Positions 43,532 to 51,372 of a DNA stretch of 64,000 bases are shown here, piece after piece (the first letter of the stretch is position 1; every line of letters starts with the position of its first letter). The DNA is from an uncultured Bacteroides sp. (GTDB lineage Bacteria > Bacteroidota > Bacteroidia > Bacteroidales > Bacteroidaceae). The stretch is from contig CASEKR010000014.1 of assembly GCA_949288585.1 (NCBI GenBank), forward strand, positions 1 through 64,000, in the 5' to 3' direction. The notes beneath the pieces were generated by a model that made no database searches, was not told the DNA's origin, and worked only from the letters and a program-made list of their open reading frames with translations. The position numbers and the translations under genes were made by a program.

Positions 43532-44571
43532 TGATGGATATTTTTATCGGATTGTTGATTATTTCAATAGGCGCTTTCTGCCAGTCCAGTTCTTATGTGC
43601 CCATCAATAAGGTAAAGGACTGGAGTTGGGAATCCTATTGGATGGTACAGGGCGTGTTTGCCTGGCTGGTCTTTCCGGGCTTGGGCGCGCTGCTGGCCGT
43701 CCCGTCCGGCGGGAGCCTTTTCGGCCTCTTCGCAAGCTCCAACGCGCTGGATGTCTGCATGACCCTGTTCTTCGGGATGCTTTGGGGAGTCGGTGGCCTG
43801 ACTTTCGGCCTTTCAATGCGCTACTTGGGAGTGGCCTTGGGACAAAGCCTTTCGCTGGGGACCTGTGCCGGACTGGGCACCATCCTCGCGCCGGTGGCGC
43901 TCAACATCTTCTATCCGGAGGCGCATCACCTGGAGAAGCTGACTGCCGCTGTCCTCATCGGCGTGGCGGTCACACTGGCGGGCATCGTCCTCATCGGCCT
44001 GGCCGGACACATGAAAGCGCAAAGTCTGAGCGAGGAAGAAAAAAGAGCTGCCGTGAAGGACTTCAATTTCTCCAAAGGAATCGCCATCGCCCTGTTGGCG
44101 GGATTCATGAGCGGTTGTTTCAACATCGGATTGGAGTTTGGCTCATCCATCCATTTCGAGGAGTCGGCCGACATTTTTAAAACGCTCCCGGCCACCTGCC
44201 TGGTCACTCTGGGCGGATTCCTGACCAATGCCGCCTATTGCTTCTACCAGAACGGGAAGAACCGCACCTGGGGCGATTACCGCAAAGGCCGCGTGTGGGG
44301 GAACAACCTGGTGTTTTGCCTGATAGCCGGGGCACTCTGGTACAGCCAGTTCTTCGGATTGGCCTTTGGAAAAGGCTTCTTGGCCGATTCGCCGACGCTG
44401 ACGACCTTCTCGTTCTGCATCCTCATGGCACTCAATGTCACGTTCTCCAACGTGTGGGGCATCCTGCTGAAGGAATGGAAGGGCTGTTCGCCGCGCACCA
44501 TCGCCGTGTTGGTCGTTGGCCTGGCCGTGCTCATCGTTTCTTCGTTCCTGCCCCAGTTGTTGGCTGATTAA
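43531..44571 (+). CDS. rhaT: L-rhamnose-proton symporter
   Basis: This 346-residue inner-membrane protein has about ten helices, the RhaT family length and the conserved N-terminal region SIGAFCQSSSYVPINKVKDWSWE. MLWGVGGLTFGLSMRYLGVALGQSLSLG and FMSGCFNIGLEFGSSI are further family features. It imports L-rhamnose with a proton. Translation is probably coupled to rhaA (TGATG overlap). An in-frame second ATG at 43534 could also be used. Called rhaP in B. thetaiotaomicron. Confidence 0.92.
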   Translation: MMDIFIGLLIISIGAFCQSSSYVPINKVKDWSWESYWMVQGVFAWLVFPGLGALLAVPSGGSLFGLFASSNALDVCMTLFFGMLWGVGGLTFGLSMRYLGVALGQSLSLGTCAGLGTILAPVALNIFYPEAHHLEKLTAAVLIGVAVTLAGIVLIGLAGHMKAQSLSEEEKRAAVKDFNFSKGIAIALLAGFMSGCFNIGLEFGSSIHFEESADIFKTLPATCLVTLGGFLTNAAYCFYQNGKNRTWGDYRKGRVWGNNLVFCLIAGALWYSQFFGLAFGKGFLADSPTLTTFSFCILMALNVTFSNVWGILLKEWKGCSPRTIAVLVVGLAVLIVSSFLPQLLAD

Positions 44572-44647
44572 CATTGGTTGGCAAGGAGAAAAGCTAACGA
44601 GGTTAGAAAATTCCTTATACGGTAGGAATGCAAGAGGCAAAACAATC

Positions 44648-44679
44648 TCCTTGTTGCCTTGTCGACTTGTCTCCTTGTC
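44648..44679 (-). repeat. Four tandem octamers between rhaT and rhaD
   Basis: On the minus strand the sequence reads GACAAGGA, GACAAGTC, GACAAGGC, AACAAGGA. It occupies part of the 138-bp gap between rhaT and rhaD, the only real gap in this operon. The CAAGGAGA at 44582-44589 is complementary to TCTCCTTG at 44646-44653, so the transcript may fold. Confidence 0.75.
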
Positions 44680-44709
44680 AACTGGATTTATAACTAAACA
44701 CATCGGATT

Positions 44710-45519
44710 ATGAAATCAATTCTTGAAGGAAGGCAGGGACTTGCCTGCGAAGTGAATAAAGTGGCGGAAGTGGCCGGCTACCTGTGGCAAAAGGGCTGGG
44801 CCGAACGCAATGGCGGCAATATCACTATCAACGTGACGGAATTTGCCGACGATGAAATCCGGCGGATGCCTCCTCTTGGCGAGCCGAAGCCGATAGGTGC
44901 CGTGTTGCCCCACCTGTCAGGAGGCTACTTCTTCTGCAAAGGCACGCAGAAGCGTATGCGCGACCTGGCACGCCGGCCGATGGAGAACGGCTCCATCATC
45001 CGCATTTGCGAGGACTGCGCGAGCTATGTCATCATAGCCGACCAGCCGGTCGTCCCGACGTCGGAAGTGGCCTCGCACCTGACTGTCCATAATACGCTCA
45101 TAGCCGAAGGAGCCTGCAAGAAGGCAACTGTGCACACCCATCCCATCGAGTTGGTGGCAATGAGCCATGCGAAGAAATTCCTGGAGAAGGACGTGCTGAC
45201 CAACCTGTTGTGGAGCATGATACCCGAAACAAAAGCTTTCTGCCCGCGCGGGCTTGGCATCGTCCCCTACAAAATGCCGAGCTCCGTGGAACTGGCGGAT
45301 GCCACGCTGGAAGAGTTGAAGGACTACGACGTAGTGATGTGGGAAAAGCACGGCGTATTTGCCGTAGGCACCGACGTCATGGACGCCTTCGACCAGGTAG
45401 ACGTGCTGACCAAGGCCGCGCAAATCTATATGAGCGCCCGCTGCATGGGGTTCGAACCGGACGGGATGAGCGACGCCCAGATGAGGGAACTGACCGAAGC
45501 GTTCCACCTGCCCAAGTGA
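44710..45519 (+). CDS. rhaD: L-rhamnulose-1-phosphate aldolase
   Basis: The 269-residue class II aldolase (AraD/FucA family) cleaves rhamnulose 1-phosphate to dihydroxyacetone phosphate and L-lactaldehyde. KGWAERNGGNITINVTEF is the N-terminal signature with the phosphate-binding NGGN. TVHTHPIELVAMSH carries two zinc-binding histidines with the catalytic acid nearby, and a further His lies in VMWEKHGVFAVG. It is last in the operon; no rhaO/fucO lactaldehyde reductase follows. Called rhaA in B. thetaiotaomicron. Confidence 0.94.
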   Translation: MKSILEGRQGLACEVNKVAEVAGYLWQKGWAERNGGNITINVTEFADDEIRRMPPLGEPKPIGAVLPHLSGGYFFCKGTQKRMRDLARRPMENGSIIRICEDCASYVIIADQPVVPTSEVASHLTVHNTLIAEGACKKATVHTHPIELVAMSHAKKFLEKDVLTNLLWSMIPETKAFCPRGLGIVPYKMPSSVELADATLEELKDYDVVMWEKHGVFAVGTDVMDAFDQVDVLTKAAQIYMSARCMGFEPDGMSDAQMRELTEAFHLPK

Positions 45520-45561
45520 TGGCATCTTGGCATAGGGTGCGTGACTTTGTCCTGTTCAGGT

Positions 45562-45631
45562 CGTATTTGGGCCGTATCTGGGTCTTACCTTGTTCTTGTG
45601 CATAGACAAGAGCGAGGTAGGATCCAGGTAC
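45562..45631. repeat. Dispersed palindromic element, copy 1
   Basis: It contains GCATAGACAAGAGCGAGGTA at 45600-45619, followed by GGATCCAGGTAC. The left half (about 45562-45598) is a partial reverse complement (GCCGTATCTGGGTCTTACC). The same sequence occurs at 61.05 kb. It lies in the 251-bp gap between the convergent rhaD and GH32-like genes; nothing else is evident in that gap. Confidence 0.85.
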
Positions 45632-45770
45632 CTTCCAAAGGGGGAGGAAGCCCCTCATCAGTACCGGGCGCCTCCCCCTCATGCCTGGCCTTCATCGGGC
45701 CGGGCGCTTTGGCGGGAAATTGCATTCTTTCGGAAAATATCCCATGGCGGGAGGTCTCAGTGCATGGTTG

Positions 45771-47834
45771 TCATTCCGACAAGGGGGCGATGCTGGCATT
45801 CTGTATGGCTGCACCTTCTGTGAGGAACCGCAACTGACCGACTTCCAACTTCTCCCGGTAGGAAATCATGGTCCGCTTTCCTGCGATTTCTGTATCTACC
45901 AGGGTGCCATCGAACTTATCTGAATATTTGACAATTATCCGTACCATAAATGGTTGTCCTGTATCTATCAGGTTTTCAATGGCATAGTTCCGGCATTGTT
46001 GCGGGGCGCCTCCTTCGCGCAAGGAAGGTTCTTGTCTGGCCCAATCCGCAGGGGACGCCTGGGCGTATTGTGCCCTTTGTGCCTTGCCGTCTATCTGCCA
46101 TTCGCAAGCATCTTGCCATCCTTTGCCGGCAGAAGGCAATAGGGAGACGCTCGTGCGATAGTTCGTATTCTGAGGCACGACGTCGAACGTCAGCAAGAAT
46201 GAAGTGGGGACGGGGTTGTTTGTCCCATCTTTCGTACCAATGTTTTGGGGCTGGCCTGAGACAGGCAATAATTCATCCATCCATTTGGTACCGATGCGTC
46301 CATCTGGCAGTTGTATCAGTTCGTGGATGGCCAACGGCCCTCCCCATGCTTTCATCCATAGCCATCCGGCCATGATAAACCGTCCGCCAGGGATTTCCGT
46401 GATGGTAGGCACGCTGAGGCCGTTGTAAAAATCCAACCCTTTGGCTACCATGTCCTGATAAGTGGAATCCGGTTGGCTCTCTTGCTTAGCCCATAAACGG
46501 GTGAAGCCCCCAATGATGTAATCGTAGTCTCCCCAATGGAAAAAGAAGGTGCAATCGCCGCCCGGCGGGAAATCTTTGTCTATGCAATGCCAGCCTCCGG
46601 CAACAGAGTCGGATGCCCATGTTCCTTTTGCGCCATAGTTGGCCAGCATTTTCAGGTGGCCGTCTGCGTCTGTATAGACACTTGGGTTTTCGCAGGGATG
46701 GAAAAGTTTCCCTGTTTTCCGGAAATGAACGCCGTCGTCGCTTATCGAATAAGACGCCCCTGCCGGTACTCCCGGGAGCGTATGGCGGTCGAATGCTCCC
46801 GTATGGTCGTTTTTCTCCAGATATTCATACATGGCAGGCAAGGTGGTCTGTTCACGGGGATAGATGCGGGTGGTATGGTAGCCATAGCTGAGGCAGAGTT
46901 TGCCTTCCTGGATAAAAGGTGTTCCAGTGCCGAAGGTTTCCCATTGTTCATCAATCGGTACGGCGGCTTCGTGCTCTGTCCAGTGCCGGAAATCGGCGGT
47001 GGATAGATGTTCGAAATAATGTCCTCCCTTGCCGAACTTGCTTTGGTGGCCCCGGCGGTCATACAGATAGAACAGATGGTAGCGGCCTTTGTAGAACAGG
47101 CTTACGACGTCGCCTACCCACGCATTGTGTCCCGGGGGCGTCCAATATTGCAACTGGGGCATGAAGCGTTTTTCTCCGTTCCCTTCTTTCCGTACCGGTT
47201 GGACGGAGGCCGGATAGAGTTCTGCCTGTGAAACAAAAGCCGTATTGATTTTCCAGTTTTTCATTTTCTCCGCCACCGGATAGCCTATTGGGAAATCATT
47301 GTCTACCAACGTGCCATCTATGAACATGGTCCATCGTGCTCCTGTGAAATTCAAGACCAGTTCATGCTCGCCTAACGGCTGTTCAAGCATGGCTATGGGA
47401 AAGCCGATAGCCATCCGTTCTTCTCTTCCGTCAATCGGGGATTTCAGGGTCAATCCCGCTTCTACGACGGGCACGCTTCCATCTGCCATCCGGTAGGCCG
47501 GGTAATTCTGCCGGTGGCGGTCCAATGGGTTATGCTGTTTCAAACACACGTCCAGCACTCCCGGTATCTCTAACAAGAAACGGTCGAATGTGGGCACTTC
47601 CAGGTTCAACCGGCAGCGGATGGAAAATCCTTTTTCCATATCCGTCCCGGCATCCAATGCCTTCCGGGGCGTCTCCTGGTTTAATACGCTCCAGGTTTCT
47701 TCGGGAAAATCCAGTTCCCAAGAATTGCTCAACAATTCAATGCGTGCGCCATCTTGTTGCTGGTCTTGCATGGTGCAAGCCATGTTTCCAATCATTATGG
47801 CACACATTCCTATTATCCATTTGTATCGTTTCAT
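45771..47834 (-). CDS. GH32-like lipoprotein with N-terminal lectin-like domain, divergent active site
   Basis: The 687-residue protein has a lipoprotein signal ending in GNMAC (C20). Residues about 30-205 look like a concanavalin/LamG-type jelly roll (FSIRCRLNLEV, WTMFIDGTLVDNDFPIG). Residues about 225-560 form a five-bladed propeller like GH32 (HNAWVGDVVSLFYKGRYHLFYL). The expected nucleophile aligns with D242. The usual RDP is ENP (382-384) and the usual EC acid/base motif is DC (427-428). It may be a fructan-active enzyme with altered chemistry, a binding protein, or a related propeller family. Its ATG overlaps the kinase stop as ATGA. Last gene of the locus. Confidence 0.68.
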   Translation of the reverse strand: MKRYKWIIGMCAIMIGNMACTMQDQQQDGARIELLSNSWELDFPEETWSVLNQETPRKALDAGTDMEKGFSIRCRLNLEVPTFDRFLLEIPGVLDVCLKQHNPLDRHRQNYPAYRMADGSVPVVEAGLTLKSPIDGREERMAIGFPIAMLEQPLGEHELVLNFTGARWTMFIDGTLVDNDFPIGYPVAEKMKNWKINTAFVSQAELYPASVQPVRKEGNGEKRFMPQLQYWTPPGHNAWVGDVVSLFYKGRYHLFYLYDRRGHQSKFGKGGHYFEHLSTADFRHWTEHEAAVPIDEQWETFGTGTPFIQEGKLCLSYGYHTTRIYPREQTTLPAMYEYLEKNDHTGAFDRHTLPGVPAGASYSISDDGVHFRKTGKLFHPCENPSVYTDADGHLKMLANYGAKGTWASDSVAGGWHCIDKDFPPGGDCTFFFHWGDYDYIIGGFTRLWAKQESQPDSTYQDMVAKGLDFYNGLSVPTITEIPGGRFIMAGWLWMKAWGGPLAIHELIQLPDGRIGTKWMDELLPVSGQPQNIGTKDGTNNPVPTSFLLTFDVVPQNTNYRTSVSLLPSAGKGWQDACEWQIDGKAQRAQYAQASPADWARQEPSLREGGAPQQCRNYAIENLIDTGQPFMVRIIVKYSDKFDGTLVDTEIAGKRTMISYREKLEVGQLRFLTEGAAIQNASIAPLSE

Positions 47835-49156
47835 AACTTTTTAAGATTTGTCCATTTTGATACGCACATGCAGGCTCCGAATGCTGCTTCTTCCTGTATT
47901 TCTGAAAGCCTTAATGGCATTTCAAAACATTCTTCGAATATCTTTTTCAACAAAGGATTCTTCCTGATTCCGTTGCCCGAACCAATCAACAGGGTCTTGT
48001 TTTGCCTGATTTCTTCCGGCAGGAGCCGGTAGAAGTCATGCAGTTCTCTACTGATGCCCATCAAGAATCCTCTTACCAGGTTTTCCGGAGTCAGGTTTGA
48101 CAAGGATATGCCATTAATTCTACCTCGTTTTTCGGGCTGCAAGCGTGTACCGGAAAACAAGGTTTCTACCCGCAGGTCATCTTCTGTGCTATGTCGGTAA
48201 GGGACATTTGCCATCATGCGGTACACATCTTTTGCATTCCATTGTTGGCCGGTGAAGAATTTCAATACTTCCACAAAGAAGTTTTTCAACATGGCGAATG
48301 AAGCCCCTCCGCATAAGGGAGCGCCAACCAATAGGTAGCCGCCAGTGGGCAGTGGTCTTGTATCCATGCCTTCTACTTCCATATACTGGTCTGAGTAAAC
48401 GGATAACTGGCTGCTTGTTCCCACCGTCACATGGATAGAGCACTGAAAATCCTGCACGGCCCCCAAGTAGGCTGCTTGGTTGTCGCCAATGGCCGTATAT
48501 ACCGGAATGTCTCCATAATGTCCCACCAATGTTCCGGGTTGGACTACTTCAGGCAGGATGTCTGGCGATATGCCAGCAGCAACACAGGCAGGGATGTCAA
48601 AGCGTAATTGTTTTTTATCGAAGAGGCCAAGTCCTGCCGCATTAGAGGGGTCTGCCAAGGGATGTTCCCGGTTGCAGAGTTTCATGGCTATGTAGTCCAT
48701 GATGGTGCATAGTTTGTGTGCACCGTCTGGTACTTCCCCATTGCATTGGTTATAAAAATGTGTTACCAGTCCATATCCAGTAGCCAATGGATAACCACTG
48801 GCCTGGTTCAGGCAATCTACATAACTTCTGTTGTTTTTGTAAATCAGGTTTCCCCTGCCATCTTGCCATGTGTATAACGGGCTGAGTGCTTCTCCATGCT
48901 CGTCTGTATATAATATACCATGCATTTGGCCAGTCAGGCAGATGCCCAGTATATCCTTGCATTGTTTCTGGAATTGCTGGAGCATGTCTCTCACAATTGC
49001 CTCTATTTGTCCGACTTTTTGCCTTTTCTCCCATTGGTTGTCGGAGAAGAGGTTGGTGTCGTTTTCTCTTGCTACTGTGAGGCATTGCTTTGTATGCAGG
49101 TCGTACGCTACCCCACAAATGGAACTTGTCCCAATATCTATGCCTATGCAATACAT
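47831..49156 (-). CDS. FGGY-family carbohydrate kinase (sedoheptulokinase-like)
   Basis: The 441-residue sugar kinase has the phosphate-1 loop GIDIGTSSICGVAYD, GICLTGQMHGILYTDEHG with the FGGY substrate-site GQMHG, TWQDGRG, AIGDNQAAYLGAV and an adenosine-binding ending GSGNGIRKNPLLKKIFEECF. Sequences of this shorter type are usually annotated as sedoheptulokinase, but xylulo- or fructokinase-like activity is possible. It would phosphorylate the ketose released by the locus enzymes. Translationally coupled to the GH32-like gene downstream (ATGA). Confidence 0.82.
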   Translation of the reverse strand: MYCIGIDIGTSSICGVAYDLHTKQCLTVARENDTNLFSDNQWEKRQKVGQIEAIVRDMLQQFQKQCKDILGICLTGQMHGILYTDEHGEALSPLYTWQDGRGNLIYKNNRSYVDCLNQASGYPLATGYGLVTHFYNQCNGEVPDGAHKLCTIMDYIAMKLCNREHPLADPSNAAGLGLFDKKQLRFDIPACVAAGISPDILPEVVQPGTLVGHYGDIPVYTAIGDNQAAYLGAVQDFQCSIHVTVGTSSQLSVYSDQYMEVEGMDTRPLPTGGYLLVGAPLCGGASFAMLKNFFVEVLKFFTGQQWNAKDVYRMMANVPYRHSTEDDLRVETLFSGTRLQPEKRGRINGISLSNLTPENLVRGFLMGISRELHDFYRLLPEEIRQNKTLLIGSGNGIRKNPLLKKIFEECFEMPLRLSEIQEEAAFGACMCVSKWTNLKKL

Positions 49157-49212
49157 ATCTATCGTTTTTATTTACCGTGCCTCCAATAAAGCAAAGGTTT
49201 CAGTTATAAATA

Positions 49213-49272
49213 GGAAGCCTACCTGGAATTGTCTTCCCATGGTTGTCCAAGTCTTTTTTAAGGCAGGCTTCC
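49213..49272. repeat. 12-bp imperfect inverted repeat inside the operon
   Basis: GGAAGCCTACCT (49213-49224) and AGGCAGGCTTCC (49261-49272) pair with a single G-U type mismatch. They lie between the DUF4998 and kinase genes. The stem could slow RNase or partly terminate transcription before the kinase. Confidence 0.6.
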
Positions 49273-49311
49273 CGTCGAAATCATACCGTTTCTGTAAAGT
49301 CTTCTATATGC

Positions 49312-50049
49312 TTATTCCACCACAATGCGGCTTCTCGCGCTGACAGGAACAGAGTCCATGGTCACGACATTGTTTTGAATCGGATACACGTATGCGGTGA
49401 AATCCACGTAATACCTTGAACCGGATTGTAATTCCGGGACAGGAAGTGCGTATTCGTTCACGGCATTCAGCGCCTCGTTTTCATTCCCATACTCGTTTTC
49501 CACGATTCCTTCCTTGAGCACTTCGGTCCCGTCTTCCGTCTCGATTTTATAGCGGATATAGCTATGTTTACAATACGACATGCTGACGGTCGACAATGCG
49601 GAGAAGGTGACAGAAGGCGTCCCGTCTTGCATCCGGTAGGAACAAGTGGGAGGAACCAAGTTGTCTACCACGGTCTGTGAGATAGGCATGGCTGTCACAT
49701 TGCACGGTACAGAACGGTTTCCTGCGTTATCTAATGTATATACGGCAAATTCATACCCTGTTCCATCATCCAGCCCGTCGATGATGACAGAATCGACCAG
49801 ATGGTCGTATGTCTTTTGCTGTTTGTTCGTGCCATATTCAATCAGGATTTGTTTGGCCTTCTGGTCTTTGGGCACATCCCACGCCAATGCCACCCGTTCA
49901 AACCCTAAATAGCAGCGCACGGAAGCGATTTTACTTGAATAATTATATTCTTTCAAATATTGTTTATAATTGTCTTCCATGTCTTCGCACCCCATCATTC
50001 CTGCAAACAGAAATAACCCGCAAAGTAAAAATAGATGTTTTTGTTTCAT
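49312..50049 (-). CDS. DUF4998-type surface lipoprotein
   Basis: The 245-residue protein has a lipoprotein signal (LFLFAGMMGCEDM, C21). The mature domain begins DNYKQYLKEYNYSSKIASVRCY, then LAWDVPKDQKAKQILIEYG, with Fn3-like strands as in DUF4998. Such proteins often sit in the SusE/SusF position of polysaccharide loci and probably bind glycan at the cell surface. Lies 23 bp after the DUF4959-type gene. Confidence 0.78.
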   Translation of the reverse strand: MKQKHLFLLCGLFLFAGMMGCEDMEDNYKQYLKEYNYSSKIASVRCYLGFERVALAWDVPKDQKAKQILIEYGTNKQQKTYDHLVDSVIIDGLDDGTGYEFAVYTLDNAGNRSVPCNVTAMPISQTVVDNLVPPTCSYRMQDGTPSVTFSALSTVSMSYCKHSYIRYKIETEDGTEVLKEGIVENEYGNENEALNAVNEYALPVPELQSGSRYYVDFTAYVYPIQNNVVTMDSVPVSARSRIVVE

Positions 50050-50072
50050 AACTCAATTCTTTTATGGTTCGT

Positions 50073-51344
50073 TTATTCTCCTTCCAAGCCGTACAAAGTA
50101 ATTTCCGACCCGACAGATGTCATCCGTTCCGTGAATCCTTTCAATGCTTTGAAACGCAGGTATCGGAAAGGTTTCGTGTATTTGGTTTCCAAGGGGTATA
50201 GGATAAACTCGTGTCCGGCTTCTGCTTCCAAGTTTGCTTCATATTGGTCAGCAGGTTTCACGATGGTGTATGTACTTACCAATTCCCAGTCTGTGATGCC
50301 ATCTGTGGGGTCATCATCGTCGCTGATCCATAATTGGAAGGTCTGTACATTTTCACTGTCATAAGCATCGCTGGTACGCTGGTGGTAGCGTACTCTGCTT
50401 CCCCGGACGGTTCGGCCTAAGTCGATGAAATAGGAATAGGGATAACCCCATTCGCCGGTATTGAAAATGTTCAGGTTCTCAGGATCTTTTGTGTACAGGA
50501 TGTCGTCCCAGAATTTCTCTATGCGTCCTTCGTAGGCACTGGCCGGGGCATTCTTCAAACTGTCGTTGGTAAAGCTGCCCATATATTCAGGCAGGGGAGT
50601 CTGCTCGTCCGGATTGGGGTTGCTATTATAATCCCACCGGTTGCCATATAGGTATTGGTTGGCTAAGAAGGACCAGGATGATTTATCCAGCTTCCCGTCT
50701 TCCAGCGGCTTTACTGTTCCACAGTCTTTTACAACCGAAGTGTTTCCATACTGGTCTTTCGTATATACGGAAACTTGGTAATCTACATTTTGAAGATTTT
50801 CGACCATAAAGAATCCTTCTTTCGAGTTAGACGAAAGCACCTTTTCTACTGTTTTGTTCCCGTCGGCCAAACGGACAAAAACGTTGACTGTTTGTTCTAA
50901 TTCATTGGTCCATTCGGCAATCAATGAACTGAACCCTGGCCGCACTGTAATGGTTGAGGCCACCATGTTTGTATTCGATTCCAAGGGGGTTACATATTGC
51001 ACCACAGGCTCAGATGCATTTTCAGAACGGTCTATGGAGTAAAGTTTTACCTCATATTCTTTCACTTGGCCGAAACCCTCAATGAACAATGTATCTCCAT
51101 AGGTGCTGCATGTTTTGGATATCTTTTCTCCGGAATCGATTATGTAATCTGCCCGTACATACAGGAAATCATCGTCTTCCGGAATATCATACAAGAAGTA
51201 GCCTCCTCCGTAGTTTGGAGTAAAACGTACATTGGTTATCTGTCCGGGAGCAACTGTGTCTACATAGCTCTCATCTTCCGAACAAGCCGTATTTCCTGTC
51301 ACTATTGCTAGGGCGAATAGTATGTGATAAAATGCTTTTTTCAT
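50073..51344 (-). CDS. SusE-position lipoprotein (DUF4959/DUF5126/DUF5000 domains)
   Basis: The 423-residue protein has a lipoprotein signal (ALAIVTGNTACSED, C21). Two Fn3-like domains cover residues about 30-220 (DUF4959-like APGQITNVRFTPNYGGGYF, DUF5126-like). The C-terminal discoidin-like DUF5000 covers about 260-420 (FIDLGRTVRGSRVRYHQR, FRYLRFKALKGFTERM). This three-domain layout is the common third component of SusCD operons and a presumed surface glycan-binding protein. Follows susD by 28 bp. Confidence 0.85.
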   Translation of the reverse strand: MKKAFYHILFALAIVTGNTACSEDESYVDTVAPGQITNVRFTPNYGGGYFLYDIPEDDDFLYVRADYIIDSGEKISKTCSTYGDTLFIEGFGQVKEYEVKLYSIDRSENASEPVVQYVTPLESNTNMVASTITVRPGFSSLIAEWTNELEQTVNVFVRLADGNKTVEKVLSSNSKEGFFMVENLQNVDYQVSVYTKDQYGNTSVVKDCGTVKPLEDGKLDKSSWSFLANQYLYGNRWDYNSNPNPDEQTPLPEYMGSFTNDSLKNAPASAYEGRIEKFWDDILYTKDPENLNIFNTGEWGYPYSYFIDLGRTVRGSRVRYHQRTSDAYDSENVQTFQLWISDDDDPTDGITDWELVSTYTIVKPADQYEANLEAEAGHEFILYPLETKYTKPFRYLRFKALKGFTERMTSVGSEITLYGLEGE

Positions 51345-51372
51345 ATCATTACCATTTTAAGTGTCAATAGAT

